From: Rhizobium album
GTDB taxonomy: Bacteria; Pseudomonadota; Alphaproteobacteria; Rhizobiales; Rhizobiaceae
Direction of reading: 5' to 3'
NCBI RefSeq assembly: GCF_003122325.1
Contig: NZ_QFBC01000007.1
Span: forward strand, 1-64,000
Length of the DNA: 64,000 bases
Shown: piece by piece, positions 63,030 through 64,000 of the stretch
Layout: each line of letters starts with the position of its first letter
Position numbering within the stretch: position 1 is the first letter of the stretch
The notes under the pieces: generated by a model
What the model saw: only the letters and a program-made list of their open reading frames with translations
The model's database searches: none
What the model was told of the DNA's origin: nothing
Translations under genes and position numbers: made by a program

Positions 63030-63950
63030 GTGGCAGCGATGCGGCAACAGACCGGCGGTTTTTCCGTCATCATTCCCTGGCACCGCGGTTTCGACCGGCT
63101 GCGCCGCGCCGTCCTCAGTGTCGAGCGGCAAAACCATGCGGCATCCGAAATCATCATCATCTGCAATGGTCCCGCTTTCGCTGAAACGGATCGGGTTCGA
63201 AGACAATTCCGCGGCGACAAGGTGAAGGTCATCGGCCTGCCGGAAGCCAATGCCAATGCGGCCCGCAATGCCGGTATCCACGCGGCGACGGCCCGATATT
63301 GCGCTCTCCTCGATTGCGACGACGAATATCTGCCGGCAATGCTGGAGCAGGCCGCTGCCCATCTTGCGCGGTTTCCGCAGAGCATCGTTTCGATAGCCGG
63401 CCTTCGCCAGCGGGCCTCCGGCGCCCGTTGGGTTTTCCCACGACGGGCCATGAAAGCAGAGGAGGATGTTGCCTCCTTCTTCATGACCGACGGCAATTTC
63501 CTGCTCACTTCATCGCTGGCTATGCAAACCAGAACGGCCGCCGAATTGTTGTTCGACCCGGACATCGAAAAATTCCAGGATCTCGATTTCCTGATGCGGG
63601 CGGAGAAGCAGGGATATCGGATCGATGTCCTGCTGCAGCCGGGATACATCTATCACGACGAGGAGAAGGAAGGCCGTCTATCACATGATATCGATTTTTC
63701 CCGCCATGCGGCCTGGGCCGATCGAAACGTCCTTCTGACGCCGAAGGCGCGCGCCGCCTTTCTGGCCCGCGCCGTTGCCCAGCATGACCTGCCGGCCAAC
63801 CTGTGCCGGAACCTGCTGTTGATGTGGCGGGGATACCGGATCGGGCACATTCCGTTGGTGCAAAGCATGGCCATGACCGCAAGGCACCTGCTGCCGCATC
63901 GGCTCAGGACGCCGCTCTTCGAGCTTTTTCTCGCCCACCTGCGGAGATGA
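63030..63950 (+). CDS. Family 2 glycosyltransferase
   Basis: The 306-residue protein has the GT-A fold start FSVIIPWHRGFDRLRRAVLSVERQNH, a DCDDEYLP (DxD-like) metal site and AARNAGIHAATARYCALLDCDDE. It transfers a sugar during repeat-unit synthesis. GTG 63030 or ATG 63039 may be the start; it lies 3 bases after the GT26 gene. Confidence 0.88.
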   Translation: MAAMRQQTGGFSVIIPWHRGFDRLRRAVLSVERQNHAASEIIIICNGPAFAETDRVRRQFRGDKVKVIGLPEANANAARNAGIHAATARYCALLDCDDEYLPAMLEQAAAHLARFPQSIVSIAGLRQRASGARWVFPRRAMKAEEDVASFFMTDGNFLLTSSLAMQTRTAAELLFDPDIEKFQDLDFLMRAEKQGYRIDVLLQPGYIYHDEEKEGRLSHDIDFSRHAAWADRNVLLTPKARAAFLARAVAQHDLPANLCRNLLLMWRGYRIGHIPLVQSMAMTARHLLPHRLRTPLFELFLAHLRR

Positions 63951-63951
63951 G

Positions 63952-64000
63952 ATGGAACCGCGAAAGGATTTTGGCTTTACTGGTCCATGGTTCTGCAGCG
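63952..64000 (+). CDS. 5' end of a further polysaccharide-operon gene (partial)
   Basis: ATG 63952, 1 base after the GT2 stop and preceded by GGAGATGAG, opens a frame (MEPRKDFGFTGPWFCS) that runs off the window. Too short to identify; position suggests another polysaccharide gene. Confidence 0.6.
   Translation, partial: MEPRKDFGFTGPWFCS

Overview
The window is a piece of an alphaproteobacterial chromosome, most likely Rhizobiaceae (Rhizobium/Agrobacterium-like). This rests on high GC, the gene order of the core part (etfBA-hbdA, argH-lptM-lysA-TIGR02302, ftsEX, cobST, aroKB, xerD-accA), RIME-like intergenic repeats, and a tRNA-Arg(CCU) gene split by a small group I intron, a situation known from Agrobacterium. 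No species call is possible from the sequence alone.

Bases 1 to about 12250 are the right-hand part of an integrated mobile element; its left end lies outside the window. It carries a probable relaxase C-terminal remnant, a ParDE toxin-antitoxin pair, a small DNA-invertase-type serine recombinase, a VirD4/TraG-type coupling protein with small companion genes (one frameshifted), and a large serine recombinase at the border. The recombinase reading frame runs through the antisense strand of a tRNA-Leu(CAA) gene, so its last ~40 codons are tRNA and flanking chromosomal DNA; the tRNA 3' end marks the likely attachment site. No VirB-type pore genes are seen, so a mobilizable rather than self-transmissible element is the simpler reading. 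Cargo at 3.95-6.6 kb includes an AT-rich patch with a membrane-anchored protein of unknown function and an unrecognised three-gene cluster ending in an ankyrin-repeat protein. These are the best candidates for something undescribed.

Bases 12.3-58.5 kb are dense core chromosome: dsbB, an HNH endonuclease, an AlkA-type glycosylase, gluQ, a YihY protein, an SDR, cobalamin adenosyltransferase, a rhomboid protease, electron-transfer flavoprotein and 3-hydroxybutyryl-CoA dehydrogenase, GST/tlpA, arginine and lysine biosynthesis, a CpdR-like regulator, hpt, ftsEX, phospholipid acyltransferase, tyrC-hisC, glyoxalase II, rpmB with a near-consensus promoter, a queuosine-precursor transporter, cobalt chelatase cobST, DnaJ/BolA proteins, a CorC/TlyC-like protein, aroKB, xerD, accA, a YafK-like L,D-transpeptidase, tusA, a His-rich CobW GTPase, a D,D-carboxypeptidase and an M20 amidohydrolase.

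From 58.7 kb there is the intron-containing tRNA-Arg(CCU), a ~400 bp noncoding stretch, and the start of a surface-polysaccharide operon: a priming sugar transferase, two nucleotide-sugar epimerase/decarboxylase-type SDRs, a WecG/TagA/CpsF glycosyltransferase, a GT2 glycosyltransferase and the first codons of another gene. These genes are tightly packed and probably build a lipid-linked repeat unit.
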